From contig NZ_NTMH01000026.1 in assembly GCF_002307475.1 (NCBI RefSeq), positions 1 through 44,231 of the forward strand: a DNA stretch of 44,231 nucleotides, written 5' to 3'. Position 1 is the first letter of the stretch, and the number at the start of each line of letters is the position of its first letter. The notes beneath the pieces were generated by a model that was not told where the DNA came from, made no database searches, and saw only the letters and a list, made by a program, of their open reading frames with translations. The position numbers and the translations under genes are program-made. Below, piece after piece: positions 1 to 8,892 of this stretch. Origin of the DNA: Pantoea allii (GTDB lineage Bacteria > Pseudomonadota > Gammaproteobacteria > Enterobacterales > Enterobacteriaceae).

Positions 1-1
1 T

Positions 2-463
2 TTTCGCCGTACGGGTATTAACTGGCCGCTGCCCGAAGACTACACGCCGGAACGGCTTGATGAGGAGCTTTACGCTTTCAATCTGGAAACGAATCTGCCC
101 GTAAAAAAGCGGCGCCCGGACTGGCCGCTGGAGTTCAAAATCCGCATGGCGGAGCTGAGCCTGCAGCCGGACGCCTGTGTGGCACAGCTGGCCCGGGAGC
201 ACGGGGTCAACGATAACCTGGTGTTTAACTGGCGCAACCTGCACCGTCAGGGCCTACTGGACCCCGCCACGCGCGCCGGGATGATCCCCGTCATGGTTGA
301 GCCTTTTCCCGTTCCGGTCAGGCAGAGCAGTGGGGTTCCGGATTCGCCCCCCGTTATCAGCTGTAAGCTGACGCTGCCCGGCGGCACCCTGAGCCTGACC
401 GGCCCCGTGACACCGGACTTGCTGCGGGCGCTGGTCAGTGAGCTCCGTGAGAGTGAGGTATGA
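2..463 (+). CDS. tnpA: IS66-family TnpA (5' end outside window)
   Basis: This is the C-terminal 153 codons of an IS66 accessory protein; the start lies left of the window. Reading begins in frame with F-R-R-T-G-I-N-W-P-L-P-E, a segment resembling the N-terminal part of IS21-type IstA proteins. It continues into the usual IS66 TnpA homeodomain-like helix-turn-helix (EHGVNDNLVFNWRNLHRQG). The complete second copy at 15287-15931 has the same layout. The stop overlaps the tnpB start by ATGA, so the two are probably translationally coupled. Family knowledge: TnpA is a DNA-binding accessory protein needed for transposition. Assignment is secure; the missing N-terminus is simply the window edge. Confidence 0.9.
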   Translation, partial: FRRTGINWPLPEDYTPERLDEELYAFNLETNLPVKKRRPDWPLEFKIRMAELSLQPDACVAQLAREHGVNDNLVFNWRNLHRQGLLDPATRAGMIPVMVEPFPVPVRQSSGVPDSPPVISCKLTLPGGTLSLTGPVTPDLLRALVSELRESEV

Positions 464-807
464 TTAGCTTTCCGTCAGGCGCGCGCATCTGGCTGGTTGC
501 CGGCGTGACAGACATGCGCTGCAGCTTCAACGGGCTGGCGGCGAAGGTGCAGAACACGCTGCGGGCAGACCCGTTTGGTGGCCATCTGTTTATCTTCAGG
601 GGCAGGCGCGGCGATATGGTGAAAATCCTCTGGGCCGATGCGGACGGCCTGTGCCTGTTCACCAAGCGCCTGGAGCGGGGGCGCTTTGTCTGGCCGGTGA
701 ACCGGGACGGCAGGGTGCACCTCACGCAGGCCCAGCTGGCGATGCTGCTGGAAGGTATCAACTGGAAGCATCCGCAGCGGATAAATCCTCCTGGCCTGCG
801 CATCTGA
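460..807 (+). CDS. tnpB: IS66-family TnpB accessory protein
   Basis: A 115-residue protein with the IS66 Orf2 signature: an N-terminal RIWLVAGVTDMR stretch, central FNGLAAKVQ, then FIFRGRRGDMVKILWAD, and a C-terminal RGRFVWPVN. The length matches the family. It is needed with TnpA and TnpC for IS66 transposition, although its biochemical role is not well defined. The start overlaps the tnpA stop by ATGA and tnpC follows after 19 bases, so the three genes form one operon. It is almost identical in protein sequence to the copy at 14943-15290. Confidence 0.93.
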   Translation: MISFPSGARIWLVAGVTDMRCSFNGLAAKVQNTLRADPFGGHLFIFRGRRGDMVKILWADADGLCLFTKRLERGRFVWPVNRDGRVHLTQAQLAMLLEGINWKHPQRINPPGLRI

Positions 808-826
808 ACCGGCGTAATGTGAATGC

Positions 827-2407
827 ATGGAACGCTCACTCTCTGCAGAAAACGCCCGGCTCAGGGCGCTGCTGGACACGCAGCAGCGAAGCCTTGAGCA
901 GATGGCCGAATACAACCACCTCCTGTCACAGCGGGTGGCGGCCTACGCCAGCGAAATCAGCCGCCTGAAGGCGCTGGTTGCGAAACTGCAGCGCATGCAG
1001 TTCGGCAAAAGCTCCGAAAAGCTGCGTGAGAAAACGGCACGTCAGGTGCGCGAGACTGAGGATCGCATCAGCGCCCTGCAGGAGGAAATGGCGGAGGTCC
1101 TGGGTGAGCAGCATGACCCGGCACTCCCGCAGCCGCTGCGCCAGACTTCCGCCCGCAAACCTTTACCGGCCTCGCTTCCCCGTGAAACCCGCACGCTGAC
1201 TCCGGAAGAAACCACCTGTCCGGCGTGCGGCGGAGAGCTCAGCGCGCTGGGCTGCGACGTGTCGGAACAGCTGGAGCTCATCAGCAGTGCCTTCAGGGTT
1301 ATCGAAACGCAGCGGCCGAAGCTGGCCTGCCGCAGGTGCGACCACATCGTTCAGGCCCCCATGCCGTCAAAACCCATAGAGCGCAGCTACGCCGGCCCCG
1401 GCCTGCTGGCGCGCATTGTCACGGCGAAGTTCGCCGAACACACGCCTCACTACCGACAGTCGGAGATATACAGCCGCCAGGGCGTGGAGCTGAGCCGTGC
1501 CACGCTGGGGCGCTGGTCCGGCTCGGTCAGCGAACTGCTGGAGCCGCTGTATGACCTGCTGCGCCAGTACGTACTGATGCCGGGTAAGGTGCACACCGAC
1601 GATATCCCGGTCCCGGTACAGGAGCCTGGCAGCGGCAAAACGCGCACTGCCCGTCTGTGGGTGTACGTGCGGGATGACCGCAACGCCGGGTCGCATCTGC
1701 CGCCGGCGACATGGTTTGCATACTCACCGGACCGGAAAAGTATCCATCCACAACAGCATCTTGCCGGGTACAGCGGCATCCTGCAGGCGGATGCGTACAG
1801 TGGCTATAATGCGCTGTACGAAGACGGCCGTATCACCGAAGCGGCCTGTATGGCGCATGCCCGGCGAAAAATCCACGACGTCCATGCCCGCACGCCGACC
1901 GGCATCACCACCGAAGCGCTCCGGCGCATCGGTGAGCTGTATGCCATCGAGGCGGAAATAAGGGGCAGCCCGGCAGAGGAACGGCAGGCAGCCAGAGAAG
2001 CCAGAAGCATTCCGCTGATGCAGTCGCTGTACGACTGGGTGCAACAACAGATGACAATACTGTCGCGCCACTCCGACACGGCAAAGGCATTCACGTACCT
2101 GCTGAAGCAGTGGGACGCGCTGAACCTTTACTGCCGTAACGGATGGGCGGAAATGGACAATAATATCGCGGAAAACGCATTGCGGGGCGTTGCCCTGGGC
2201 CGGAAGAACTGGCTGTTTGCCGGTTCAGACAGGGGCGGAGAACGTGCTGCTGTTCTGTACTCACTGATCGGAACCTGCCGGCTGAACGACGTGGATTCCG
2301 AAGCGTGGCTGCGCTACGTGCTCAGCCACATTCAGGACTGGCCAGTGAACCGGCTGCGCGATCTGCTGCCGTGGAAGGCCGATTTTACCTCCGCTGTTTT
2401 GACCTGA
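827..2407 (+). CDS. tnpC: IS66-family transposase TnpC
   Basis: The DDE transposase of IS66 elements, 526 residues. It has an N-terminal coiled coil (about residues 1-75), a Cys4 zinc-binding segment (CPACGGE followed about 50 residues later by CRRCD), then the catalytic core with Asp in [11 protein letters not shown], Asp in [11 protein letters not shown] and Glu in [15 protein letters not shown], ending in the usual C-terminal GTCRLN..AWLRYVL segment. The gene looks intact. It matches the copy at 13346-14923 until PWKAD near the C-terminus, where the two diverge. The differing tails fit a junction between common transposase genes and different passenger DNA downstream. Confidence 0.95.
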   Translation: MERSLSAENARLRALLDTQQRSLEQMAEYNHLLSQRVAAYASEISRLKALVAKLQRMQFGKSSEKLREKTARQVRETEDRISALQEEMAEVLGEQHDPALPQPLRQTSARKPLPASLPRETRTLTPEETTCPACGGELSALGCDVSEQLELISSAFRVIETQRPKLACRRCDHIVQAPMPSKPIERSYAGPGLLARIVTAKFAEHTPHYRQSEIYSRQGVELSRATLGRWSGSVSELLEPLYDLLRQYVLMPGKVHTDDIPVPVQEPGSGKTRTARLWVYVRDDRNAGSHLPPATWFAYSPDRKSIHPQQHLAGYSGILQADAYSGYNALYEDGRITEAACMAHARRKIHDVHARTPTGITTEALRRIGELYAIEAEIRGSPAEERQAAREARSIPLMQSLYDWVQQQMTILSRHSDTAKAFTYLLKQWDALNLYCRNGWAEMDNNIAENALRGVALGRKNWLFAGSDRGGERAAVLYSLIGTCRLNDVDSEAWLRYVLSHIQDWPVNRLRDLLPWKADFTSAVLT

Positions 2408-2443
2408 CCCGGTTATGGCACAGAGCTGAATTTAATCTGACAG

Positions 2444-2467
2444 GCTGCTCTGTGCCAGAAGCGGACA
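2444..2467 (+). repeat. Half-degenerate palindromic repeat, type b
   Basis: A copy of the element whose full form is TGTCCGCT, ten bases including TGTGCCA, AGCGGACA. Here the core TCTGTGCCAGA and right arm AGCGGACA are intact, but the left arm has decayed. It lies 37 bases after the tnpC stop. Better copies are at 3445-3468 and 4209-4234. Confidence 0.6.
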
Positions 2468-2598
2468 TAACTAACATAGCGGTGTGTTAATCAACAGAGT
2501 ACAGGCCAATGTTGTGATAAAACATAGTGATCTTTGCCAGTTTTATAGTGGTCAGTAATCTTATCCCTAATCACCTTTTACCTTAAGGTATCACTCAT

Positions 2599-2907
2599 AT
2601 GGTCACCTGTTTTCTAAAGTACGTCATAGATCCCTACAAGCTGAATGAGTTTGAGTCTTATGCGAGGGCATGGATTCCTATTGTGAATCGCATGGGGGGA
2701 AGTCATCACGGTTATTACCTGCCTCATGAGGGAGCTAATAATCTGGCCTATGCTCTTTTTAGTTTTCCCAGCCTTGCGGCATATGAAGCATATCGTGAAG
2801 AAATGGACAGAGACCCTGAATGCCTTTCTGTCTTTGAAACTGAACAGGTCAATCGAAGCATCATAAGTTATGAACGAAGTTTCATGCGGCCAGTAACTCA
2901 GGGGTAG
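2599..2907 (+). CDS. NIPSNAP-family protein
   Basis: A 102-residue dimeric alpha-beta barrel (ferredoxin-like) protein of the NIPSNAP family. The opening VTCFLKYVIDPYKLNEFESYARAW is the typical NIPSNAP strand-helix, followed by GGSHHGYYLPHEGANNLAYALFSFPSLAAYEAYREEM, the second strand-helix pair. Biochemical function in bacteria is unknown; members are small soluble proteins often found beside oxidoreductases. No strong ribosome-binding site is seen before the ATG. It is the first passenger gene downstream of the IS66 tnpC and is AT-richer than the transposase. The family call is reasonably sure; the role here is not. Confidence 0.8.
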   Translation: MVTCFLKYVIDPYKLNEFESYARAWIPIVNRMGGSHHGYYLPHEGANNLAYALFSFPSLAAYEAYREEMDRDPECLSVFETEQVNRSIISYERSFMRPVTQG

Positions 2908-2986
2908 CAAACTGTGATATGGAGCGGCATGAATGCACTTTAAGGTTCAAAAAGAGTGTCTGTAGGATCAAGCGAGGATAAGCAAA

Positions 2987-3208
2987 ATGCTTGTGGGAAA
3001 GCTCAGGTTGCCTGAATGCAGCCATTACGGCGACAGGCGCAACGATCGCGAGTGGCCTGAGCGGCTTATCCACCTAAAGTTTCGCGAAATTACCTGGTCA
3101 GATGTGATGGTTGATCTTTTAGAGACCATCACGTTGCTGTTAAGCGAGAAAACTGTATCACCTATTGTCAGTAGCGATTTCCGGCTCACCGAAATAGCGC
3201 GAGACTAA
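2987..3208 (+). CDS. Small hypothetical protein (uncertain)
   Basis: A possible 73-residue protein with a GAGGAT sequence about eight bases before its ATG. No domain, signal peptide or membrane segment is recognised; the C-terminal half (MVDLLETITLLLSEKTVSPIVSSDF) could form a helix. It lies between the NIPSNAP gene and the AriR-like gene, a stretch of about 780 bases otherwise lacking genes. It may be chance; only the ribosome-binding-site-like sequence favours it. Confidence 0.3.
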   Translation: MLVGKLRLPECSHYGDRRNDREWPERLIHLKFREITWSDVMVDLLETITLLLSEKTVSPIVSSDFRLTEIARD

Positions 3209-3403
3209 GCCATGCTTCTCAACAGGACTTCTTAAGCTGACGGCAGCCGTCCCGCATTACGTTCCTCATGCTGGCTGTGTTCTGATGAAGGACAGTGGAC
3301 TCTGTTTTTTCATCAGAAAACGTCAGCAGCATGTGGTGCCTAAGTTCATGACCGGGTTGTTATGTTTAATGTGGCAGAACATCCCTATCGCTATCATTTT
3401 AAC

Positions 3404-3468
3404 GTCCGCTTTTCGCTCATAGCGGACCTCCAGCTCAGTCAGCATGTCCGCTCTGTGCCAGAAGCGGG
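3404..3468. repeat. Paired palindromic repeats (types a and b)
   Basis: Two palindromes side by side. Type a is GTCCGCT, ten bases containing TTCGCTCA, AGCGGAC (3404-3427). Type b is TGTCCGCT, ten bases containing TGTGCCA, AGCGG (3445-3468). The same pair in the same order recurs at 4168-4234, with half copies at 2444 and 7099. Each can form a 7-8 bp hairpin. Apart from this pair the 3209-3688 interval shows no gene. Confidence 0.7.
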
Positions 3469-3688
3469 AGTATCTAACAGCACTTAGTGTTGATAACGGG
3501 GAGCAGGTCAGGAGCCAGCAGAACTGTAAATCTCATTCCTTAAACATTTCAGGATAATTCTGTTTTTATATATTCAACCGGACCTCTCGCTATAATCAAA
3601 AAACAGACAAAACAGGCTACAGCCATGAAGCACCAGCATCATTTTCCGCAATGCGGATCTTTTACAGCCAGGTAGTAAGGAGAATAAT

Positions 3689-3952
3689 ATGTTGAGAGAT
3701 ATCGAGAAGGTTACGAATACTGTCACTGGCGAAGCCCTGCTGTCACTTATCAGGGAGGATGCACCAGTCAGCAACGAATCACTGGCAACACGCCTGCAAC
3801 ATTTTCTACAGGCTGAAGAAGACGCCCACAGGCGTCAGGCAATACTTGCTGCAGTGAGTATGTTAAATACCTTTACAGGTAATCATGATTCACCCGATAA
3901 CATTACTCAGAGTAAAAAGAAGGTTTTCTTCCTGTCAGCCACGAAACACTGA
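3689..3952 (+). CDS. AriR/YmgB-like biofilm or acid-resistance regulator
   Basis: An 87-residue, mostly helical protein. The core (residues 15-58, EALLSLIREDAPVSNESLATRLQHFLQAEEDAHRRQAILAAVSML) resembles the small two-helix YmgB/AriR family, which in Escherichia coli affects biofilm formation, acid resistance and colanic-acid regulation. AAGGAG lies six bases before the ATG and a strong hairpin terminator follows at 3967-3986, so it is a single-gene transcription unit. The similarity is judged by eye from pattern and length; another small helical regulator is possible. Confidence 0.55.
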   Translation: MLRDIEKVTNTVTGEALLSLIREDAPVSNESLATRLQHFLQAEEDAHRRQAILAAVSMLNTFTGNHDSPDNITQSKKKVFFLSATKH

Positions 3953-3966
3953 TCACATAACAGCGT

Positions 3967-3986
3967 AAACCGCCTTAAGGCGGTTT
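3967..3986 (+). terminator. Rho-independent terminator of the AriR-like gene
   Basis: AAACCGCCTT followed directly by AAGGCGGTTT, a perfect palindrome fifteen bases after the stop codon. The T-run is short. From here to the chemoreceptor gene (4736) no convincing gene is seen, only the repeat pair at 4168-4234 and a terminator at 4634-4661. Confidence 0.75.
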
Positions 3987-4167
3987 ACGAATACGCAGTT
4001 AAATGCCCCCTACATTTATAATCAGCTATCGTCTTTAGATTCAGCAAAACTATTGCATAATAACGTTTCAACGCTTTCCTTATGCAACATAAAAGTGGTC
4101 TGCTATCTGTAAATTATTACGCGGCTTCATTAGCAGATTCTTCATGTACTGTTGAATAGCTTCGAAC

Positions 4168-4234
4168 GTCCGTTCCTCGCTCAGAGCAGACCTCCAGCAC
4201 CAGGAGGATGTCCGCTCCGTGCCAAAAGCGGACG
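4168..4234. repeat. Paired palindromic repeats (types a and b), second copy
   Basis: A second copy of the a-b pair: GTCCGTT, ten bases, AGCAGAC at 4168-4191 (decayed type a), then TGTCCGCT, ten bases with GTGCCA, AGCGGACG at 4209-4234 (intact type b). Spacing between the two members (17 bases) matches the copy at 3404-3468. Confidence 0.7.
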
Positions 4235-4633
4235 TTGCTTGCATCATGGAATGTTAGTTTACCGAGAGCAGGCCAGCGCCTCTATGCAGCTAACCCCGCC
4301 TCTAATGATTTGCTGCATATCGCCATTTTTAAATTTGAAGTCTGATTGATGAAACTGCGTAGTAAGAGATTTGACTGAATGGCCGGATGGCGCGAGTGCA
4401 GAACAGCGCCCCAGGGGGAAGGTGTAACGCGCCGTCCGGCACGAGAGGAATTATGAAGGCCATCCGCAATAGAAACAACTATAAATAGGAACGCGTTGCA
4501 GGTTGCATTACGGATGTTATGAGCGTAGCTCATATGGGCAATTGGGGGGTAATGCCAAATATTTCAACAGGCGTTTAATTAGTCCACCGAGCCTTTAATT
4601 GCAGCAGTATAACTTTATCATGGTTTTAAATGA

Positions 4634-4661
4634 GATAAGCCATCCCTCAAGATGGCTTATC
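4634..4661 (-). terminator. Hairpin terminator downstream of the chemoreceptor gene
   Basis: GATAAGCCATC, six-base loop, GATGGCTTATC: a perfect 11-bp stem about 75 bases beyond the stop of the leftward chemoreceptor gene. The T-rich tail is weak (TCATTT). Confidence 0.6.
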
Positions 4662-4735
4662 AAATGCAAATACAGACGCAGTTTTGTAAAAATGTTGCCG
4701 CATTAAATGGCACACAACTAAAGTATATGAACCAA

Positions 4736-6673
4736 TTATACAGCGTTTGTGCGGAATACGCTGACAGCATCCCTCAGGCTTGAGGCCCGGCTTGCAAGTT
4801 CATCAGCAGATGATGCAGACTCTTCAACCAGTACGGCATTCTGCTGCGTAACCTGATCCATCTGTGTCACCGCAATATTTATCTGAGATATGCCCGCACT
4901 TTGTTCTTCAGAAGAAGATGAAATCTCTCTGACTAATTGAGATGTTTGCTCAATAGCTTCCACGCTTTGCTTAACTTTTTCACCGGCATCCAGGGCCATC
5001 GAAATTCCCTGTTCGGCATGCTCAACTGACTGCTCAATCAGTCCTTTGATCTCCTTCGCCGCTCCAGCCGATCGCTGTGCGAGTGCCCTGACTTCAGATG
5101 CAACAACAGCAAAGCCCTTGCCGTGCTCACCTGCCCGGGCAGCTTCAACGGCTGCGTTTAAAGCAAGAATATTAGTCTGAAACGCTATCCCGTCAATAAC
5201 GGAGATGATTTCTTTAATCTGCCCCGCACTGTTGCTTATTTTTTCCATTGAAGCCAGCACTGACTCCATCGCCTCACCGCCTCTTAAGGCCGCACTGGTA
5301 GCGGAGTTGGCCATTTCAGCAGCATGGCGCGTGTTATCTGCATTATTGCCGATAATTGACGATAACTGCTCCATACTGGCCGCAGTCTCAGCTAAAGAGG
5401 CTGCCTGTTGTTCAGTTCGCGCAGAAAGATCACCATTTCCGCGGGCAATTTCTTCAGATGAGGTAGCGATAGTGACAGCGTTGCTTTTGATGTTTTCAAC
5501 CGTAAGTGTAAGTCGCTGACTCATTTGCAGTAATGCCTTGAGCAGTCCGGCAGTTTCATTACGTCCTGTCACCGTAAATGTTGACGTAAGGTCACCACCT
5601 GCGACTTCAAGCGCCAGCTTTGATGCTGCACTGACAGGTCTGGTAACGGAGCGAATGATAACCAGAGCGAAAATTACTGCCAACAGGACGATAAAAACAA
5701 GAACGGTCAGTAGTGCATATTGTGCATACCGGTGTTCCTTAATCTGCGCATTCAGTATTTCACTCAGCTCATTACCTCCACCAATGGCGTAGTCGCTGAA
5801 TTTGTTAATAGCGTGCGTAAAGAGCGCTGCATAGTCCTTCGGGTTTTGATTCGTCATGCTCCGGTTAATAAAAATCGCCTCAGCGGTTTTGAGAGCACTG
5901 TTTGCCTCCTGAACGGCTGCATCTGCATCTGCACTGAACTTTTGCTTAAGTGTGTTATCAGATAAAAATAGTTTTTCAGAGTCCTGAACAAATAAATTCA
6001 GGTTATACGAACCATTACTGATTAAAGACTCCATACGGACAGAGTCTGCTTCACTTATGCTTTCATTTCGGGCAAGAAGGGAAGTGCCGAATGCACGTAT
6101 TTTCCCAAGGCTTTCGGTCAGTTCAGGCAATGATGAAAAATTACTCGTAATTAAACGGTACGTGTTGATATCTGAATCGAGAGAAAGGCCGTAAAAATCC
6201 AGCACATCACGGTTCGCGTTCAAAAGGTTGCGGATGAGGAGGGCATGCGCATCAAGACTGGCTGTCAGAGTCAGTTGTGAAGAATCGATTCTCTGCTGTA
6301 GCTGGCTCCACTGTGTGCGCACATCATTAATTTTGCTGATTATGGCAGCGCTGCCTTCTGTCTTGGCCATATCTTTAGTAACAACGTCAGTAATGTTTTC
6401 AATTTCATCTCTGACCTGAACGCGGGACGGTGTTGCTGGATTTTTAGTTGCAATGGCAAGGGCGGTTTCTGCACGATGGCGCTGTATCAAATTGAGTAGG
6501 GCTAAAATCTTATTTTCTAAGGGTACACCTGTTACCTCCCTTTGCTTGTCCTGAATGTATTTATTACCTTCGGAAACAAAAAGCATGGTAGGAACTGAGA
6601 ACAGAACAAGGGAAAACAGGCCCAGAATGGCAAATTTGGCGGTAAGACTTATATTGTTAAGAATCTTATTCAT
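4736..6673 (-). CDS. Methyl-accepting chemotaxis protein
   Basis: A transmembrane chemoreceptor of 645 residues that would signal through CheW and CheA to the flagellar motor. It has an N-terminal membrane segment (about 11-33), a large mostly helical periplasmic ligand domain (about 34-320), a second membrane segment (about 321-343), a HAMP linker ([20 protein letters not shown]), then the methylation helices and the invariant signalling tip ([20 protein letters not shown], followed by [15 protein letters not shown]). The C-terminus (FRTNAV) has no NWETF-type pentapeptide, so adaptation would depend on other receptors. AGGA precedes the ATG, and a near-consensus sigma-28 promoter lies about 75 bases upstream. 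The ligand is unknown. It is a passenger gene of an IS66-type element. Confidence 0.95.
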   Translation of the reverse strand: MNKILNNISLTAKFAILGLFSLVLFSVPTMLFVSEGNKYIQDKQREVTGVPLENKILALLNLIQRHRAETALAIATKNPATPSRVQVRDEIENITDVVTKDMAKTEGSAAIISKINDVRTQWSQLQQRIDSSQLTLTASLDAHALLIRNLLNANRDVLDFYGLSLDSDINTYRLITSNFSSLPELTESLGKIRAFGTSLLARNESISEADSVRMESLISNGSYNLNLFVQDSEKLFLSDNTLKQKFSADADAAVQEANSALKTAEAIFINRSMTNQNPKDYAALFTHAINKFSDYAIGGGNELSEILNAQIKEHRYAQYALLTVLVFIVLLAVIFALVIIRSVTRPVSAASKLALEVAGGDLTSTFTVTGRNETAGLLKALLQMSQRLTLTVENIKSNAVTIATSSEEIARGNGDLSARTEQQAASLAETAASMEQLSSIIGNNADNTRHAAEMANSATSAALRGGEAMESVLASMEKISNSAGQIKEIISVIDGIAFQTNILALNAAVEAARAGEHGKGFAVVASEVRALAQRSAGAAKEIKGLIEQSVEHAEQGISMALDAGEKVKQSVEAIEQTSQLVREISSSSEEQSAGISQINIAVTQMDQVTQQNAVLVEESASSADELASRASSLRDAVSVFRTNAV

Positions 6674-6746
6674 TTATAATTCCTGTTGAATTAATTCGTT
6701 ATAGTGACAATTACAAAGGATACATTTGCAAAGCACCTTAACTTTT

Positions 6747-6773
6747 TTATCGGTTATTCCTTCATTAACTTTA
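6747..6773 (-). promoter_or_regulatory. Sigma-28 (FliA) promoter of the chemoreceptor gene
   Basis: On the minus strand it reads TAAAGTTA, 11 bases, ACCGATAA. The enterobacterial FliA consensus is TAAAGTTT, 11 bases, GCCGATAA, so 14 of 16 positions match with exact spacing. The -10 box ends 74 bases before the start codon of the leftward chemoreceptor gene. This would tie the gene to the host flagellar class 3 regulon. Confidence 0.85.
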
Positions 6774-7201
6774 TACCACATTGTTGATTTACTGCTTTAC
6801 GGAATAAACTTTTAGTAACGCTAAACAAAGCACTTAAGCTAAATAATCATTTTTTCTCGGGATGAAGTTCTGTTCGCAGCGGCATTAGTCATTGCTGGAT
6901 TTTAATTTGAGAATTTTTACTGAGATTTGAATGAGTCGGCTGAACTAAATGCTGATCGCGCACATGTATTATGAACATGTCGCCGAAGGACGTTGTCTCG
7001 GGGAGGTAAGGTGAAGCAAAACTATCTGACCTGGCAGGCGCTTTGATCGCTGCGAGTGACCTGCTCCCCGTTGATTCACTCATAACGCTGTTAGCAATGT
7101 CCGCTTCTCGCTCAAAGCAGCCCCTCTCTAATTGATTGTGCTAAATCAACAAAACCTATCAGCTAAAGTCTGAGCTGATGCACCTTCATGCGAGTGTCAA
7201 C

Positions 7202-7223
7202 ACGGTCAATATGCGACGCTTAC
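7202..7223 (-). repeat. IS66-type terminal inverted repeat (right end of chemoreceptor element)
   Basis: The minus strand reads GTAAGCGTC, eight variable bases, ACCGT, the same 22-bp pattern as at 15947-15968, 26967-26988 and 7590-7611. IS66 termini begin 5'-GTAA and generate 8-bp duplications. The interior lies to the left. The flanking octamer is GGATATGC (7224-7231), the reverse complement of the octamer beside the 15968 end. Confidence 0.85.
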
Positions 7224-7450
7224 GGATATGCACGCCGGTTGTGGACAATTAGGAATGCGGATGTTGCTGCGCGCCGCTTTATTCCGCCTTGCGGCGGGGG
7301 TGGGGAGAAAACCCGGTCCGTGCGGTCTGCGGCCGATGCCGTGCCTTCACTATAGCCCGATCGCCTTGTGGTAAAGCGCGCCTCTTCGTCGGGCTGTCAT
7401 TCAGGCACGGCACAGGCCGTATCTGTCATCCACTTAAGCAAGGAGTCTGT
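7224..7450 (+). promoter_or_regulatory. Leading-region leader A (3' part) upstream of ardB
   Basis: A noncoding leader closely similar to 27138-27285 (shared GTTGCTGCGCGCCGC, GTGCGGTCTGCGGCC, GCCGTGCCTTCACT and GTGGTAAAGCGCGCCTC) and, at its 3' end, to 35236-35272 (TCGTCGGGCTGTCATTCAGG). It contains TGTGGACAA (7240-7248), one arm of an inverted repeat whose partner TTATCCACA is now at 15988-15997 on the other strand because an IS66 element entered the loop. By analogy with F-plasmid Frpo, such hairpins may act as single-stranded-DNA promoters during entry; that is inference. Confidence 0.6.
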
Positions 7451-7589
7451 ATGCAGGAAATGAATCAAGCCCGTTTCGCCGAAGGGGACGCACGTATGAA
7501 CTTTTTACCCATGCTGTTTTCCAGCGATTTTCTGCGCTCGGAAGTCAATGTTTATCACTATGCCGAACGCTTTCTGGAAGGCTATAAAG
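7451..7589 (+). pseudogene. ardB: ArdB/KlcA anti-restriction protein, 3' end cut by IS66 terminus
   Basis: AGGAG stands five bases before the ATG, and the first 46 codons (FLPMLFSSDFLRSEVNVYHYAERFLEGYKG) match the N-terminal part of ArdB/KlcA proteins, including the YAERFL..Y segment also seen in the pseudogene at 35306-35752. Homology stops exactly where the IS66 terminal repeat begins at 7590; translation would run on to 7684 as unrelated sequence. ArdB/KlcA proteins block type I restriction without mimicking DNA; members are about 140-150 residues long, so only a third remains and function is lost. Confidence 0.8.
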
Positions 7590-7611
7590 GTAAGCGTCTC
7601 ACCTGCACCGT
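7590..7611 (+). repeat. IS66-type terminal inverted repeat inside ardB
   Basis: GTAAGCGTC, eight variable bases, ACCGT on the plus strand, so the element interior lies to the right. It marks the end of the transposon carrying the membrane protein, acyltransferase and autotransporter genes. The octamer outside it is CTATAAAG (7582-7589), which does not match the octamer at the 15968 end. Confidence 0.85.
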
Positions 7612-7762
7612 CTTGCGCTTTATCGGTTCGGCCCACTTCACTCTGACAGCACAGGTGATGCTTGTTTCGTCTAATCGGCTTTGAGTGCCTCATATTTTTA
7701 CTAAGATTAATCTGGGCGTGGATTAATCCCGTCTTTTTAATAGCTTTTAAATGGAGATTACA

Positions 7763-8803
7763 ATGGAACTTGTAAAAGAAGCGGAACTGAACAGAAGCGT
7801 CTCGTGGGGCAGCATCATTGCGGGCGTGGTAACGGTAATGGCAGTGTCCCTGCTGCTGACCACGCTTGGGTCAAGCCTTGGTTTTTCAATGCTTTCACCT
7901 CAGTCTGACGATGTCATTAACGGTGCTGACAAGGCTGTTATTATCTGGTCAGTTATCTCGATAGTGCTGAGTCTGGCCTGCGGCGGTTTTGTGGCCGGCA
8001 GGCTGGCGGGCGCGGATGGAACCATCCATGGATTTCTCTCATGGGCCACATCCCTGCTTGTTGCTTCCGTGCTGGGCTTCGCCGCCGCTGGCGGCATTCT
8101 GCACATGGCGGGAAGCGCCGTTGGCGCAGCAGCATCTGCTACGGGTTCTGCTGTGAGTGGACTGGGCAGTGCCGCAGGAAAAGCATCGGGCGCAACAGCC
8201 GATATCGCTCAGAATGTTGCTGACAGGCTCGGACTGAACACGCAGCTCACAGCCCCGCAGGCGGACAAACAGGTACTTGATGCGCTGCGCAGGAGCAACA
8301 TTAAAGAACTTCAGCCGGAATTTCTGCAGTCCCAGCTTCAGGCAGCGGGGAGTGATATTGCAGATTCGGTCAAAGATTTGGCTGTTAACCCGGGCAACAG
8401 TGACGCCATTATTGATACGCTGAGCGGTAAACTGAAGTCACGGGCAGATGCGGTCAGCAAAGGTGTCGACAGGAATGAGGTGAAAAAAGCGCTGGCAGAA
8501 AATACCCGTCTGTCACCGGAAGAGGCGGACAGGGCCGTCGATAACTTCATTCAGGCGCGTGACAAAACCGTTCAGGAGGTAAGCGACCGCATGGCCCGGC
8601 TCCAGAGTAATCTGAACGATGCGAAGGCGCAGTACGCGGAATTCAAAAAGCAGGCAAAAGAGAAAGCTGACGAAGCCGCCAGCGCGGCTGCAAAAATCGC
8701 TCTGTGGTCATTCATCGCTCTTCTGGCGGGGGCTGTTGTCAGTGCGCTGGCCGGTTTGTGGGGGGTGAATACTCACCCTGCCTACCGGAAAATCAGGGCC
8801 TGA
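7763..8803 (+). CDS. Inner-membrane protein with TM pair, helical middle and C-terminal TM
   Basis: A 346-residue protein starting at the second ATG, which has GGAG six bases upstream. It begins with a membrane segment (SIIAGVVTVMAVSLLLTTLG), has further hydrophobic segments (AVIIWSVISIVLSLACGGFVAG and WATSLLVASVLGFAAAGGIL), a small-residue Gly/Ala/Ser stretch, a long polar helical middle with heptad-like character, and a last membrane helix (IALWSFIALLAGAVVSALAGLWG). Proteins of this shape occur in Proteobacteria as uncharacterised membrane proteins. Function unknown. It is a single gene with a terminator at 8893 and lies between IS66 ends. Confidence 0.75.
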   Translation: MELVKEAELNRSVSWGSIIAGVVTVMAVSLLLTTLGSSLGFSMLSPQSDDVINGADKAVIIWSVISIVLSLACGGFVAGRLAGADGTIHGFLSWATSLLVASVLGFAAAGGILHMAGSAVGAAASATGSAVSGLGSAAGKASGATADIAQNVADRLGLNTQLTAPQADKQVLDALRRSNIKELQPEFLQSQLQAAGSDIADSVKDLAVNPGNSDAIIDTLSGKLKSRADAVSKGVDRNEVKKALAENTRLSPEEADRAVDNFIQARDKTVQEVSDRMARLQSNLNDAKAQYAEFKKQAKEKADEAASAAAKIALWSFIALLAGAVVSALAGLWGVNTHPAYRKIRA

Positions 8804-8892
8804 AAGACACCGGATGGGCGTAATAACCCCAACCATCCGGAATGGAGGTTGTCTTTCTGATGTGTAGCTCATCTCTGGATTCAGCATAAATA

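Noticed and set aside
4282..4533. Short open frames at 4152-4349 (+) and 4282-4533 (-)
   Set aside because: No ribosome-binding site, no family, and they overlap each other; one contains the palindromic repeats.
6889..7083. A 64-codon frame on the minus strand next to the chemoreceptor promoter
   Set aside because: No ribosome-binding site or recognisable protein; composition like noncoding DNA.
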